From positions 108,451 through 172,450 of the forward strand of contig VIIQ02000826.1 in the NCBI GenBank assembly GCA_007449985.2: 64,000 nt of DNA, written 5' to 3'. Shown in pieces: positions 10,456-24,230 of the stretch; the first letter of the stretch is position 1, and every line of letters starts with the position of its first letter. A program made the position numbers and the translations under genes. Source of the stretch: Desmodesmus armatus (lineage: Eukaryota; Chlorophyta; Chlorophyceae; Sphaeropleales; Scenedesmaceae). The notes beneath the pieces were generated by a model that was given only the letters and a program-made list of their open reading frames with translations, did not search any database and was not told the origin of the DNA.

Positions 10456-13089
10456 CTTGGTCCTCGGCGATGTAAGCCTCCCGTATGTCTGAGAGTCCTC
10501 GAGGAAACTGCAGCAGGAGCGCAGGCACACACAGCTGTCAAGTGAGGCTGCTGCATTAAGCAGTTGAGCAGTGAAAGCTACAAATTTGCGGTAAACCCAC
10601 CTTGTATGTGGTACCAGATAGCAAGAGGGCCTTCTGAGCGCCGGTGCAGGCCATATCCCACCCCCTGGCCAGTTCTGTTGGCGGTGACGTTACAGTGTTT
10701 GACTGTTGAAGATGTTGCACGCCAGAGACTGATCTAGCAGGCATATCATGGCGTACATGCCTCTCTGCAGCTTGCACAATACTTTCTTAGGCATCACCTT
10801 GCGGCCAGCAGACTTGCATTCACCTCACTGTTGGCGGCAACATCACCGCCAGCCTGTCAAAACCTGCGCAGCACAGCACCATGCCCTGGTGGCCATGATG
10901 GCCGTATAATGCAGATGGTTACAATGGTGGTCTGGCACTTCAAAGTACACAGCATGCTGTTGGACGCCTGCCACCCCATCAATGTCTTTGCCATGCTTTG
11001 GCCTTTTCATTGCCCAGGGACAGCATTGCCGCTGTGTGATACTGCTGTCGCGCAGAAACAGTCACTTGGCAACATACGCATTTTTGCACTCGTAAGAGCA
11101 CAACATAACGAGAACAAGTAGCAAGGCCCGGATGCAGCAAGCACCAGGCAACCTGCCCTGCAACCATGGCCCGCAAACACACACAGTACAGCATAATTGG
11201 CCATGACAGGCCAAAGCCAGTCCCCTTTTTTGCAGGCACAGGCAGGCAGGGCAGGCAGGCAGGCACCAGCAAGCAGTACACACCACATGTATGGACATGT
11301 CCACTACACTGCCAACCGTGCAGGGCCTGCAATCAACCACCCACAGGCATGGCTCGGCCCAGACACTCTTCACAGTTCAAGCCAAAGCCAAAGCAACAGA
11401 GTGACCAAAGACAAACACGACAGAAACGAGTTTCCGCTGAGCTGTGTATCTCTCCGTGTCTGTCAAGCTGTGCAGCAGGTGCACACAGTCCGAAATCTCG
11501 CACCTTGTTTCGCTTGCAAAAATGTCACACGCTTGTGCCAGCAGAGCACATCCTGAATTGAGCACTGCATGAATCTGGGTGTTCACTGTCACCAAACAGC
11601 ACGCTCCAAGCCCTGGCATATATATACCATGCACCAAACAGCGGTGCGCACAGCCAAGAGCGCAATCAAGTTGCAGCAATAACAGCGGCAGTTTCTGGGG
11701 CCCTTGCACATGTTTTGGCCCAGGGCCACAATAAGCTGAGCAATCCACATGCAGCGCATGTCGTGCAACCAGCACTCTGGCACCCTGCTTCATGGAGCCC
11801 CCGGCCGACTGCATACCAAAGGGGCTCCAGTCACATAGGCACACATGGCGCGGGCTGTATCAGATACTGCCGCCATGGCACACATCACTCTCAAGGGTCT
11901 GATGGTTAAGGCTTGCATGAAGCCGAGCTGTCACGGTTGCACAATATAGGGATGCTGCACTCTCGATATGTATATGGGGCAGGCCTGGAGCAGGAATGCA
12001 TGCATTGCGTTCAACAGCCATGCAGACTGCACAGCTGTCAAATACACAGAGCAGCACACAGAGCACACAACTCTTCCAACAGGCACATCCACCATACCCA
12101 AAAGGGAAACAGCCAGAACAAAAAAGCCGAGCAACAAGCAAGTAGGCAACTCCGCCCCCAAAGGGCGCATGCCCAAACCTCACGACACCATATCTCACTT
12201 CACACACTCTCATATCATGCCCCTTTGAGGCCCTCTCAAAGCATATGCTGTGTGCATGGAAGTATCATCAGTAACGCGCGTCAAAATGAGCCACAATGTC
12301 CCCAGCACAAAGCTAAGACAGGTCACGACAGCAACTCTCTCTGTCGGCCTGTCCACAAGCAATACCAGGGACAAAACTGTTGCCGCATGGCTATCCAGCA
12401 TGTGACTGTTCTATTAGCAGAGGCTACCATGAGGACCAGGCTGTTGCCTAGCCAATCAGCTGCCCTGCCAGCAAACCCAACCACACTGCACCCCTGCACA
12501 CAATGAAACACCCAGGCAACAACACTCTGCTGGCTGGCCCACACGTACTAGGCGAGCAGGCCAGCACACCTCCTTAATAAGTGGACCATACCCTGACACA
12601 CACCTAATGGCCATGTTCCCCAATCATACAAGCCACACGCAACATCATTCACTGCACACAGCACCAGCTGACAAGGAACCCAACGTCATCACATCATTTC
12701 CAGAAGTCCCGGCTACTGCGTACTGCAGTGCTGGCCACAAGCGGTGGCATGTGCATGACCTGCATGCATACTCCACTGAACACGCACACACAGCCTCGAT
12801 TGGTGTGTCAGCTGACTGCACTCCCTATATCAACACAATCAGCCCAACACCCAACACCCAACACACTCCGGCTGGGTGCTACTGCTGGCCGCCCATCCCT
12901 GCAGCTTCAGCTGTTCACCACTCTGCAGTGCCATTCCATGATACATCCTGTTGGCATGAGATCAACGCCGGGCAAAAAAACCTCGTGGCTACACACAACA
13001 CATCCATCCTGTATCTGATGGTTTCAAGGCATGGGTCAACACTGCAACACAAGCAACCCCACCCCTGGCCACCAACCAACCTAGAGCTG
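10456..13089. other. Gene-free stretch upstream of eS12 and downstream of the Gln-rich gene
   Basis: It contains the eS12 promoter side and probably the 3' UTR of the minus-strand gene ending at 13090. Many overlapping ORFs exist on both strands (for example 10979-11373 minus and 11913-12506 plus), but they are Cys-, His- and Thr-rich, match no family and lack consistent splice sites. The sequence is rich in CA/TG and short direct repeats (GGCAGGCAGG near 11245). TTACA at about 10919 could be a minus-strand TGTAA polyadenylation signal. Nothing else was identified. Confidence 0.4.
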
Positions 13090-15530
13090 CTACTGCTGGC
13101 CACCCATCACACCCGCCACCTGCTGTGCCAGTGCCGTGGGGTTACCATAGCTGTACAGCGCATGCATAAACGCAGCCATAGCAGCAGGGTTGTGCGCCAG
13201 GCCCCCAGCGGACCCTCCCTCCCCCTGACCCTGCCCAAACGCCGCCCCCAGCCTCGACCCCATAGCATAAAACTCATCGAGCATCTCAGGACTAACCCCT
13301 GCCATAGCCGCTGCTGCCGCGACCTGCTGCTGCTCCTGCATCACTGCCATCATCTGGTGTGCCTGGGCTTCCATCTGCTGCTGCTGGACTAGCTGAGGGT
13401 TATAGGGTGTTATAACCCGGTTGAACTGACGGGAGGTGCTACCAGAGGTAGCTGCATGGGGTACAGAGCCACCGCGCTGCACGCGCGTCACCACACGCTT
13501 GGGCGGCGCCTGCGGCAGAGGCCCGCGGCGACCAGCTGGCCGCGTGCCAGACTGCTGCTGCTGCTGGGCCTGTACTGCGCTGCTGCCCGTCGCCTGCTGC
13601 TGCTGGTCCAGTGCGCGTGCTGTGACATTATCTGCTGCTTCGTCTGTAGACTCCTCACTAGCGGCATCACGGCCAGCCTGGGGCGACGGCTGCTGCTGCT
13701 GTTGTCTGTAGCTACCAGCACTGCTGTGGCTGCCGTTGGCTGCTGCTACTGCTGCTGCGGCAGCCGCATGAATGGGGTCACTACCCTCAGGGGTCCTCTC
13801 AGGGGTCTTGGCTGTTGCTGCTGCCGCCGCTGCGTCAACGTGGAAGTCCTGTAGAGTGGCTGGCGCACGCCGGGACCGCACCTGCAGCCAACACCGCAGG
13901 ACAGGACAACAGACCCCACCCTCAGCACCTTGTCGTATTCAACACGACAAGTGAGTGGGTTCAACTGCAGGTGCTGGGATTGCGTGCACATGCAATCACC
14001 GCAAAGCTTGGCAGGACCACCTATTGGCACAGCAATCAGCTGTCCACCCAGTTGCACCACCCCGACAAGAGTGCAGACTGCAGCCCCCCACCCCCCTACA
14101 GCTAGAACGAACTCCCACCACAGCTCACCCTGCGTGGCTCCTCGTTGGGTGATTCATCTGCCTCCTGCACCTCCCCCCTGCCCCTCCTCAGGCGCGTGCT
14201 GCACAGCAGTGAGCCGCTGAACCCTGCTGCACCTGCCTTGCCCTGCTGGCTGAGGGCTGCTGTGGTGCGCTGCTTCACCTGCAGCAGGACAGGACAAGGC
14301 CACATACACCTTTCAGCAGTGAGGTATGTTGCATTGATAGATTACCAATGCGCGAGTGACACAGCAAGTCATGGTGTGCTGGGACTGGGTGAAGCAGGTG
14401 TTGGATAGATGCAGGAGTGCAGGTGCAGGGTTGGGGACAGGCGTTGCTGTGGCGCCAGCATGTCAGTGTTTGTCTGCCGCGCACCTGTGTGAGCATGACG
14501 TCCAGCTGCCAGTCCTCCCACTCATCCTGGATGCCACCCAGCTTGCCTTGCTGGGCCAGCCTGTAAAGCAGCAGCAGCACAACACGGCAGCAGGACAGGC
14601 AGCAGCAGCAGGAAGGTGTTGGCGCAGGTGCAGCAGAACGACCGAGATGACAACACCTACTGACATCAGCCTCTTAATGTCAGCATCCTCTGCTGCAAAT
14701 AAATGCCTTGAGAAAGTCGCTGTGTGTGTATGGCACAAACTGTGTGGTCACTGCTTGCCGTCCCACTGCAGCTGCCCAAACTCACACTCACAACAACATT
14801 TTGAATGTTGCAGCTCCCCTGCTGCCCACTGCTGGTCCACCCTTCCCTGCCGCCCTCCCTCCGCCTTCCCAGCCACTGCCCCTCCCATACCTCTGCCCAG
14901 TCCCATACCTCGCAACACTACCTGAACTGTTGCAGCTCCCATGCTGCCCACTGCTGGCCCCGTCCTTGCTGCCGCCCTCTCTCCATCCTCCCCTTCCCCT
15001 CTCTTTATCCTCCGCCCTCCTGTCCTATCTAGCTGCCCTCCCTCCGCCTTGCTAGCCCCCACTCCTCACCTGTGCCAGCGCTGTGCAAGTGTCTGCCCCT
15101 CCTCCCAGCGCGCCAGGTACCTCTCATACTCAGCCGCCTCAAGCCCCTCTGACTCTTCAGGGGGGGACAGCGGGGCCAACACATCCGCACCACCCTCTAC
15201 ACCGTCATCATGCCCCCCTGCTGCTGCTGTTGCTGCTGAGACTGAGGTTGACATGTCCTGAGAGTCATGGGTGAAGCCCTGCGCTTCTGCTGATGCTGCT
15301 GTTGGCTCTAGCTGATCCTGGGACGAGGGGATGGTTGGTGTTGTGACGGCGGGGTCATGCAGCCCGTGCAGTGCTTCTGCGATTGTCTCAGACTTCCCAG
15401 ACTGTGCACCGCCAAAGTCACTGCCTTGATGGTCTTCCACCTGGAGAGGGGGCGGTGTGCACGCGCTGTGTGGTGCCACAGCTGCCTCTGCGTACCCGCC
15501 TGCCACTGCTGCTACCGCCGCTGCCTCCAT
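13090..15530 (-). CDS. Gln/Ala-rich protein of unknown function
   Basis: Four exons join in phase: 15070-15530, 14485-14560, 14129-14278 and 13090-13881, giving about 492 aa. ATG at 15530 is the first Met after an in-frame stop. Residues 1-150 are low-complexity and end in EYERYLARWEEGQTLAQRWH. The best-ordered segment spans exons 1-3: LAQQGKLGGIQDEWEDWQLD, then VKQRTTAALSQQGKAG and STRLRRGRGEVQEADE. The last exon is Ala- and Gln-rich with polyQ runs, a basic patch (PPKRVVTRVQRGG) and a Met/Gly-rich tail with SPEMLDEFYAMGSRLGAAFG. No catalytic or membrane motif is visible. PolyQ with basic patches would suit a nuclear regulator, but that is a guess. An unused exon-like stretch at 14654-14696 does not fit the phase. 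Confidence 0.65.
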
Positions 15531-17159
15531 CCAGGCTGTGGATTGGGTAGCCAGCCTGTTCCACTGCCCCTACTTTGTAAATTGTACTGTGTGAACTGAT
15601 ACTAGACTGAGCACGCCTGTGTAGACGGAAGGGGCCTGCGACACACAATTGGCACATAACTGATGTCATTGTGGGTTGATGGGGATGATTGGGGTTATGC
15701 GTGGGTTAAGAAGGCCTGGGTAGGAGTAAGAGGATGGGAAGAACGTGGAGACACACAATTCAGGTGTGAGGAGGTCGTGTGGAGTGGCAGAAGGGTATGG
15801 GGAGTGGGTATGGGACCTCCCGCCTCATGCAGTTGGTCAACAGAACAGAGTCATCATCGCATTGGTCGACCTCCGCCTGCAGCATCAGCTACGAGAGCAA
15901 ACCTATTGCGCCAGGCTAAGAGGTAAAGTAAGGGCTGTACCGTGCACGCCTGCAGCAATTGACGGATACGCCAAACGCCAACTGTGGTGCGCACCGGCAG
16001 CACACCGCGTTACCCAAACACAGCAGTGAACCACAGCAGTTTTTAACCTTGTTGCAGGTGTTCTATTTGCACACGTTCCCGGCACTGCCGCACTTCCATG
16101 TGACAACCAGACAGGGAGGAGACTTCCAAATACGCTAACGCCAGGCCGCAGAATGCCCCCAGCAACTTAGTAAGTCTATCAATGAACCACTGGTCCTGCT
16201 GGCGACCGTGCAGAGTGGCGAATTCCTCGGTGCGTGCTGCCGTGGAATGAACACGCTGGCTGCTTACTCACCCGTGTTCTGGCCTTCAGATTTTCCGCAG
16301 AGTCGACGTATACTCCCAACCCTTGCAATGCGCTGCTTTGCTCCTTGCTGAGCCTTCACTTTCGGCCTGTTTTCGGTGTCAGTGCGAGGCTCCTCTGCTG
16401 AACTCAAAAGCTGCTGGAGCGCACAATACAAGATTATACCAAGGCGCAAGACTGCCTGGGTTGACAACGGTGCTTCTTTATTTCGCCGCTATCCGAAGCG
16501 ATGGTGACTAATGTGACATTGGTGAGATGCCTTGCTCCAGGACCAACCAGTTTGGAAGGGTGGCTTGCTGATGCAGACCTGTGTTGCCTCTAAAATCTGC
16601 TGCTGCCGCATCTACAGACAACAGCAGCTGCTGGGCTCACACATCGCTTTGCTTGTATCTGGCAGCACATCAAGGTGGCGCTTCAAGCCCTTTCGCCTGC
16701 AACACCAATAAAATCTTCCTTCATGAATTCTATAGCCGCGTCAGACCCTACTGGTACTCGCACCCAGCTCCTGTCTACCAGATGCTGCACACAGATCAGC
16801 AGCAGTTCTGGTCATTGGCCATGCAGGCATCTGCCAGCTTTAGTGAAGCAGAGGCAGTACAGTCACGGCGAGACAACAGTCTCACACCAGCGCAGTAGTG
16901 CTACAATCACCCCTTTCCCGGGGTCATCCTTCATACTGTATTCAGAAGGCACGCGGACTGGTGTCAGACAGGCAGACAATGGACAGGCCCCTCACAAAAA
17001 TTCACATCAAAAATCCACAACAAGATGTGTAAAGAGATGGGTGGGGATTGAACCCATTCCACCACGATGCCCTGCAGCTGCTTGATTCAGCAGCACAACC
17101 GAGACATCACAGCCCCACGCCGGGATCCCAGTGTTGCAATGACACTGCTGCTGATGCTG
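15531..17159. other. Gene-free stretch before the 116-bp satellite
   Basis: This is the upstream region of the minus-strand gene starting at 15530. Short ORFs at 15663-16106 and 16581-17085 match no family. At 17040-17062 the minus strand has GGTTCAATCCC, a perfect RNA polymerase III B-box core, but no cloverleaf can be folded around it, so it is not called a tRNA. Nothing else is supported. Confidence 0.4.
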
Positions 17160-19230
17160 CACTAGGCTGTTGCTGTCACAATAGCTGTCCCAACACTGCG
17201 TACGTAGCTGGCAGAGACATGATCGACAACGCATGCCAGCAGAGCCAGACGCAGTGCTGCCTATCCCCCACTCCTGCACCTGCTGCTGCTGTTACTATAG
17301 CTGCCCCAACACTGCGTACGTAACTGGCAGAGACATGATCGACAACGCATGCCAGCAGAGCCAGACGCAGTGCTGCCTGTCCCCCACCCCTGCACCTGCT
17401 GTTGCTGACACTATAGCTGCCCCAACACTGCGTACGTACCGTAGCTGGCAGAGACATGATCGACAACGCATGCCAGCAGAGCCAGACCCAGTGCTGCCTG
17501 CCCCCCACCCCTGCACCTGCTGTTGCTGACACAATCGCTGCCCCAACACTGCGTACGTAGCTGGCAGAGACATGATCGACAACGCATGCCAGCAGAGCCA
17601 GACGCAGTGCTGCCTGCCCCCCACCCCTGCACCTGCTGTTGCTGACACTATAGCTGCCCCAACACTGCGTACGTAGCTGGCAGAGACATGATCGACAACG
17701 CATGCCAGCAGAGCCAGACCCAGTGCTGCCTATTACCCACCCCTGCACCTGCTGTTGCTGACACTATAGCTGCCACAACACTGCGTACGTAGCTGGCAGA
17801 GACATGATCGACAACACATGCCAGCAGAGCCAGACGCAGTGCTGCCTGCCCCCCACCCCTGCACCTGCTGTTGCTGTCACAATAGCTGTCCCCACACTGT
17901 GTCTGTAACTGGCAAAGACATGATCGACAACGCATGCCAGCAGAGCCAGACGCAGTGCTGCCTATCCCCCCACCCCTACACCTGCTGTTGCTGACACTAT
18001 AGCTGCCCCAACACTGCGTACGTAACTGGCAGAGACATGATCGACAACGCATGCCAGCAGAGCCAGACGCAGTGCTGCCTATTACCCACCCCTGCACCTG
18101 CTGCTGCTGTTACTATAGCTGCCCCAACACTGCATACGTAACTGGCAGAGACATGATCGACAACGCATGCCAGCAGAGCCAGACCCAGTGCTGCCTATCA
18201 CCCACCCCTGCACCTGCTGTGGCTGTCACAATCGCCACCCCAACACTGCGTACATAGCTGGCAGAGACATGATCGACAACGCATGCCAGCAGGGCCAGAC
18301 GCAGTGCTGCCTACCCCCCACCCCTGCACTTGCTGTTGCTGTTACTATAGCTGCCCCAACACTGCGTACGTAACTGGCAGAGACATGATCGACAACACAT
18401 GCCAGCAGAGCCAGACGCAGTGCTGCCTGTCCCCCACCCCTGCACCTGCTGTGGTTGTCACAATCGCCACCCCAACACTGCGTACATAGCTGGCAGAGAC
18501 ATGATCGACAACGCATGCCAGCAGAGCCAGACGCAGTGCTGCCTATCCCCCACTCCTGCACCTGCTGCTGCTGTTACTATAGCTGCCCCAACACTGCGTA
18601 CGTAACTGGCAGAGACATGATAGACAACGCATGCCAGCAGAGCCAGACGCAGTGCTGCCTATCACCCACCCATGCACCTGCTGCTGCTGTTACTATAGCT
18701 GCCCCAACACTGCGTACGTAACTGGCAGAGACATCATAGACAACGCATGCCAGCAGAGCCAGACGCTGTGCTGCCTGTCCCCCACCCCTGCACCTGCTGT
18801 GGCTGTCACAATCGCCACCCCAACACTGCGTACATAGCTGGCAGAGACATGATCGACAACACATGCCAGCAGGGCCAGACGCAGTGCTGCCTACCCCCCA
18901 CCCCTGCACTTGCTGTTGCTATGACTGTAGTTGCCCAGCGATATGTCTGTAACTGGCAGAGGTAAGTTCGACAACGCATGCCAGTAGGGGCCAGACACAA
19001 TGCTCCACCATACACCCCCTGCACCAGCTGTTGCTGCGACTGTAGCTGCCCCAATGATGTGTCTGCAACTGGCAGAGACATGATAGACAACGCATGCCAG
19101 CAGGGCCAGACACAATGCTGTCCATCCCCCACCCCATGCACCAGCTGCTGCTGTCGCTATAGCTGTTTCAACACTGTGTCCGTAGCTGGCAGAGACATGA
19201 TAGACAACGCATACCAGCAGGTCCGGACAC
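17160..19230. repeat. Tandem array of a 116-bp unit (about 18 copies)
   Basis: The motif GACATGAT recurs with starts near 17216, 17332, 17453, 17569, 17685, 17801 and so on to about 19193, at 116-bp spacing except for a 5-bp insertion in the third interval. Each unit has a CTGCGTACGTA segment, a CGACAACGCATGCCAGCAG segment and a CCCCACCCCTGCACCTGCTG segment. The last three or four units (18845 onward) are more diverged, as expected at an array edge. Because 116 is not a multiple of three, the long ORFs seen on both strands are only repeats of a non-coding unit and are not genes. Confidence 0.97.
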
Positions 19231-21384
19231 AGTTGTTTGCACAGATATTACTGCTCGCGAACTCTCACGGCTGCTGCCTGGCCGAAGAACGGGCTGGAGA
19301 AGCCTGGCGCCCATCCCGTCTGTCGTCTGGGACACTTGCTGATAGAGTGAAAGACTGGACCTGCACCAAGCCAAAGAAACATACAGTATGTAAATCAACA
19401 CATCGATGCAACGAGAGCAGCCTCGGCGCAGCTAAGACCTGCATGCATGAAAGCCAACAACATGTTAACAACAGGCCCGACGCACCGTTTGATAGGACCT
19501 GAAGGCATGAACGATAGACTTTTCATCAAGAGAACGAAAATGTGAATTGGGTTTCCTTGTATCGCGGAACGCAATAAGTAGTGCAGGCATGGCGGGTTCA
19601 GCAGGTCTGAGGGTTCTGGACTCCACTACATCACACCTTCCGCCTATATGCAGTTCAAAATCATGTCCATGCATATGGCAGTGGTAGCGGACCGGGATGT
19701 GCGTTGCATGCAAGCCCCGTCTTGGTTGCCAAGTGCACCCCCTGTTCATGTTTGAGGTTGTTCATGAACAGCCCTGAAAAGGACAGCCATCGCGAGGCTC
19801 CTTGGCCCCGCAAACAACCACTGCATTGTGCAGCTGCATGCATGCCCATATATGCAGCAGACCCTCTGATGCTCCTTCAAGGCATCCCCCCATCGTCATT
19901 CATTGTCATGGGACTGCAGACTCAGCATGTGATTTCATGCATGCACCACTGCGGGGATCCAGACTGCACTTCAAGGCTGATGGTCCAGCCATGTAAATAC
20001 AGTAGTGTCCAGAGCAGCACGCAGTGTTCAGCTGGTGAGCAGCTGGAAGCAGACCGTCCGACTGGCAGGCTGCACAGCTCTCAAAGAGTGAGTGGCAGGG
20101 CAGCACCAGCAGCACACCAGCCGCCACACAAGCAGCTGCAGCAGCAGCGGCGGCGGAGCGGCAGAGTAGCAGCCGCAGGCAGGTGATGGCCAACACCAGC
20201 AAGGTGGCTACAGCATTTCAGCTCATGTTTGTGGCAAAGGCGCACAGCCCTTTCCCCATCAGCTGGTCGTTGGGGCGACCAAGCAGCAGTCTTGACTCAC
20301 CCGGGTGACCGGGCCAAGCAGCAGGCACCGCTGGTTCAGCAGCGGGACGCAGAATCGCAGAGGCAGAACCTCCAAACAGCCTGGCACCCCTTCCGCACAA
20401 GTCATGCAGCACACTGCGGCCAGCATTCGACAGCTCCACTCACATCAGTTGTGTGAGTTACTTGCCAAAGCTTGCCAGCAGCAACAGCGGTACCACATTG
20501 TGCATGATAATGCCAGAGCTCATTGGATTGCTGTCATCATGCAGCTGGGAAGGAAATCAGCGCTGCACTTGTGCTTAATGACCATGGCGGTGCAATGAGA
20601 CTCTGAGAGTCGCAGTGCAATGCTGATGTTGTGGTGTGTCTGTGCTGGGGTGAAGAGGTCTCCATAGACAGGTGTCCGTGGTCCTAGCAAGCTGCGGCAC
20701 AATTGCTGTTGCGAGACCTCAGGGCCATTGAAAGCACCAGCATGACTAGCCTAGTACTCCTGTGTCTGTCAAGGCAGGGCAGAGGGTTATCCTCATCAGG
20801 CAGTAACGACGCCCTCTGGCACAGCAGACATTGCACCGGCAGTGTGTTTTCAGACACACTCTCTCAAGCTTGAAGTTGGATAGGGCCTTGAACCCGCGTA
20901 AATCAGCACCCTGAGCAATGCACGCCCAACGACCCTTACATGCGCTTGACGTACACGATCAGTCAACCCATGAGACTGGCAACACAACTTTGAGCCTCAA
21001 ACCCTGTTGGTCAGGCTGGCGAGGCAGCGACAAATTCAACGGCACGAAACGGCTTCGCCCCGGGCTGCAAATCAAGGGTGAACAGCATGTCGCGGTCAGC
21101 ACTGATTGTTCCAGCATGCGTCTTCACACCAAAAACACCCAACAGGTGGGAAAGGGAGGAAACTTGACCGCAACATCATGCAGCAAGGCCAGGCAGGACA
21201 CATCCTGTCAGCCTGCCTGCCCACTCGGCTGACACCCCATGTCCTGCCGGTTGCACAACCACTTCTCCCTACCACCAAATTTGTTCTCTTCTACCAATCC
21301 ATTCTCACCGCCGAGCAATCCAGAGGCACACCCAACACCCTGTCCAGTGCTTTTCAGGTTGGACAGAAAACCCTCGCAGGCAGT

Positions 21385-21435
21385 CTCGGCTGGTGTGTGT
21401 GTGTGTGGCCAGCCGGTGGGGGTCCGCCCCCCTTG
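21385..21435 (+). mobile_element. Possible SINE-tail fragment
   Basis: About 35 bases resemble 33130-33175: GTGTGTGGCCAGCC, a variable base, GTGGG, a short gap and CGCCCCCCT, followed in both cases by an A-rich stretch. Sharing of an otherwise non-simple motif between two distant sites suggests a dispersed element. Confidence 0.35.
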
Positions 21436-23344
21436 TCTCCACAAAAAGAACACACAACAAAACCCTTGCAGGCAGCGTCAGCGCCACCGCAGGTTGGAAC
21501 AGACAAAACAGACAGATTAGCATGTGACATGCATAGTGACAGCAAGCCAGCGCTGAGAGAGTATACGCTCGGCTTCTTCCTAACTGCTTGACACAGCAGC
21601 ACTGCACCCACAAGCGCTGAACCCTCTTGTAGTGCCGATGTGATGCAGCAGCAGCGCCATGGCGTGCCGTGCATGGAAGAGCTTGAAACTGCTTGATGAA
21701 ATATTGATTGAGAAGACCGCGCACCACAAAAGGCACAGGCTGCAAGCTGAGCTGTATCGAAAATGAGCTTTGTCAGCTCTGTATGCGACCAAGTGTCGCC
21801 AACAGCACTGCGTTGCAGCCATCAAAGTCAAAGTCAAAACAAAACCACTAACAGACCATTCACCTGACCCCCCATGGTACAACTAGGGCAAGCTGAGCTA
21901 CCCCCAGCCTGCCACAACCTGTAAAAACCCCAGGGCGCCTAGCATCAACGCAGAGCTTGCTTGACGTACAATACACACCAAGTGCCTCAGCTGCTTGTGC
22001 CCCGTGACAAGGCTTGCTTGCTGCTTGGTTGCTTCACCGTGCTACATGAGTCAGTGTGTCAGTGCAGTCAAAAGCCCTCCATGACGTGGCAGGGGTCACG
22101 ACAGGCAGCACAGCGCTGCTTGCTAAGCTACCAAGAAAACTACAACAACAGTAGCAGTGCGTGTGACGGCAACCCCGGGCTTGAAGGGGTCAAAATTGCC
22201 CTACAGATCTAAACGGCGTGGCAGCAGTGCACGCGAGCAGCAAAACTGTCAAGCTAACGACCTACTACAAGCAACAGCAACCAGCATCGTCAAAGCTACA
22301 GCAAACCAGCCCAGGACAAAACAGGGCCGACTAAAAAAGCATGTGCAAGCCAACCTTTGAAAAGGTTGCATGATGCCAATGGGACAATGCATGGCCTGCT
22401 GTGAGTGCATGGGGGAACATGAACTGGTGCATGGAGGGACCCATGACAACACTGGTGTACAACAAGACTTGCCACACAAGCTAGCAGCCCACTTCAGCAG
22501 AGAGTGACACCACGGAAGGCACGCAGCCAATCTGAGCACAAAACCTCAGGGAGCGCGGGGTGCAACAGGTGACTAAATTGGCCTTGTATGCGGTGAGCAC
22601 ATGATGTGTGCTTCACCCGCGGGCCACGTGATTTCCACCTTGCACAAAAACAGCCTTCTACCCCTTGAGCCGCCCTCAACACTACCGTCAATTGCAACTG
22701 TACGCCCCAAGGCAAGCTGCTGCCGCAGCCTTGAAGGACACGCAAGCCCATCACGTAACGCACCCAACCACCGCGCCCATCCCCACCAGATAGCATATGG
22801 CAGCACACGGTGCTTCATCGCCGCAGCACATACGCCACAAGGCTAGTTGTGAAAACACATCCCACTGGACAGCTGCAAGCCGGCCACGACACAAGAAATG
22901 ACACCAACACGCCAGCAGCATGACGACAGGGTCCCCTCCATACATAGCGTGCCAACACCCCTGCCCTGCACGGCGCCGGCCAGCTTGTATCAGGTCATCA
23001 CCACGTGCATCCCCCGATGTGTAAACTTTTTCAGTCAGTTGCTCAAACATCTGCCAGTCTGTCCACGGGCATTCCATGCAGACCTCGCTGGCGGCACCAC
23101 GGCAGCACACAGCGATGCAGCACACGGCAACAACACCCCCGCCCCTGCACACAGACACACACAGCCTGGTTGAACGAGCAATCCTTATGGAGAGCCCTGC
23201 TGCATCAAATCACCCCACCCCCCTTTTCCCGCGTCAACGACAACCACCAGGCTGGATCACAGCCAATACAAGCGTCAACAACTGCACCCAGACCCACTAT
23301 TACAAGATAGCAACCCACCCTCCATTGATTGAGAGCCACCCATC

Positions 23345-23447
<103 letters not shown>

Positions 23448-24230
23448 GCGGGCGAGAGTTGTACATAGCAGCCTGACAATGCTGTGAGCATGGCAATGCG
23501 CCAGCTGCACGCTTGATGAGTACGGTGACACAGACACACTGCTTGGGCAACCACTGGCATTTGCAAACTGGCATTTGCAAGGAAAAATCAGAGCATGCAC
23601 ATGGGAGGGGAATCAAAGGAGGCTCTGTAGCACTGGCAGTGCCAGCCGCACATGCTCTGCTATCCTGCACCCTGGGGGCGCAACTTGCACACGCTCCTGC
23701 TCACCCACACACAGTGCATGCTGCAGCACGATCCCATTCTGGAGGCGCAAACAAGGTAAATCCTCAAGCAAGCTGCATGCCGATAAGTATGCCAAAGGAC
23801 AAGAGGATGCCAACATTTTGACCACACGGAAAGCTAGTGATGCCAATATGCCAAAATTGCAAACACTACACTACACTACACTACACAGAAAGTACAGTAC
23901 AGTCCGCACTCGCGCAGCTCAACTTAGCAAAGACAGCAGCCAGTCAATTGCTGCACCCAGCCATGCGCCAACAGCCCCTGTCCAGCCCCCAGCAGCCACC
24001 ACTGGGTGTTGCACTGCACGCCCCGCGCACACGACACGCTTCCAACTCCTAGGCAAGATTGATGCATGTCTGACAGCAAGCTCTCAGTCGGCTGTGTTGC
24101 ATCTTGCCATCGCACCACATGCCGGCATTGTGGAACACCACTCGGCCCATATATATGGTCCTGACTTCCCATATGCCAAGGGTGCGCCCCCTCCCTCCGC
24201 ACGCCAGGTAAGGCAGCATGCCCAGCACCT

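Noticed and set aside
14654..14696. Exon-like stretch (EDADIKRLMS) in the Gln-rich gene
   Set aside because: Exon 1 joins exon 2 in phase without it, and including it breaks the frame.
17035..17065. Possible tRNA gene on the minus strand (GGTTCAATCCC)
   Set aside because: Only the T-arm-like sequence is present; acceptor, D and anticodon arms do not fold.
17176..18909. Long Cys-rich ORFs on both strands, up to 190 codons
   Set aside because: They are translations of the 116-bp tandem unit; 116 is not a multiple of three and the reading shifts from unit to unit.
19906..20440. Two hydrophobic minus-strand openings that might form a membrane protein
   Set aside because: The available donor and acceptor give incompatible phases and no family is recognised.
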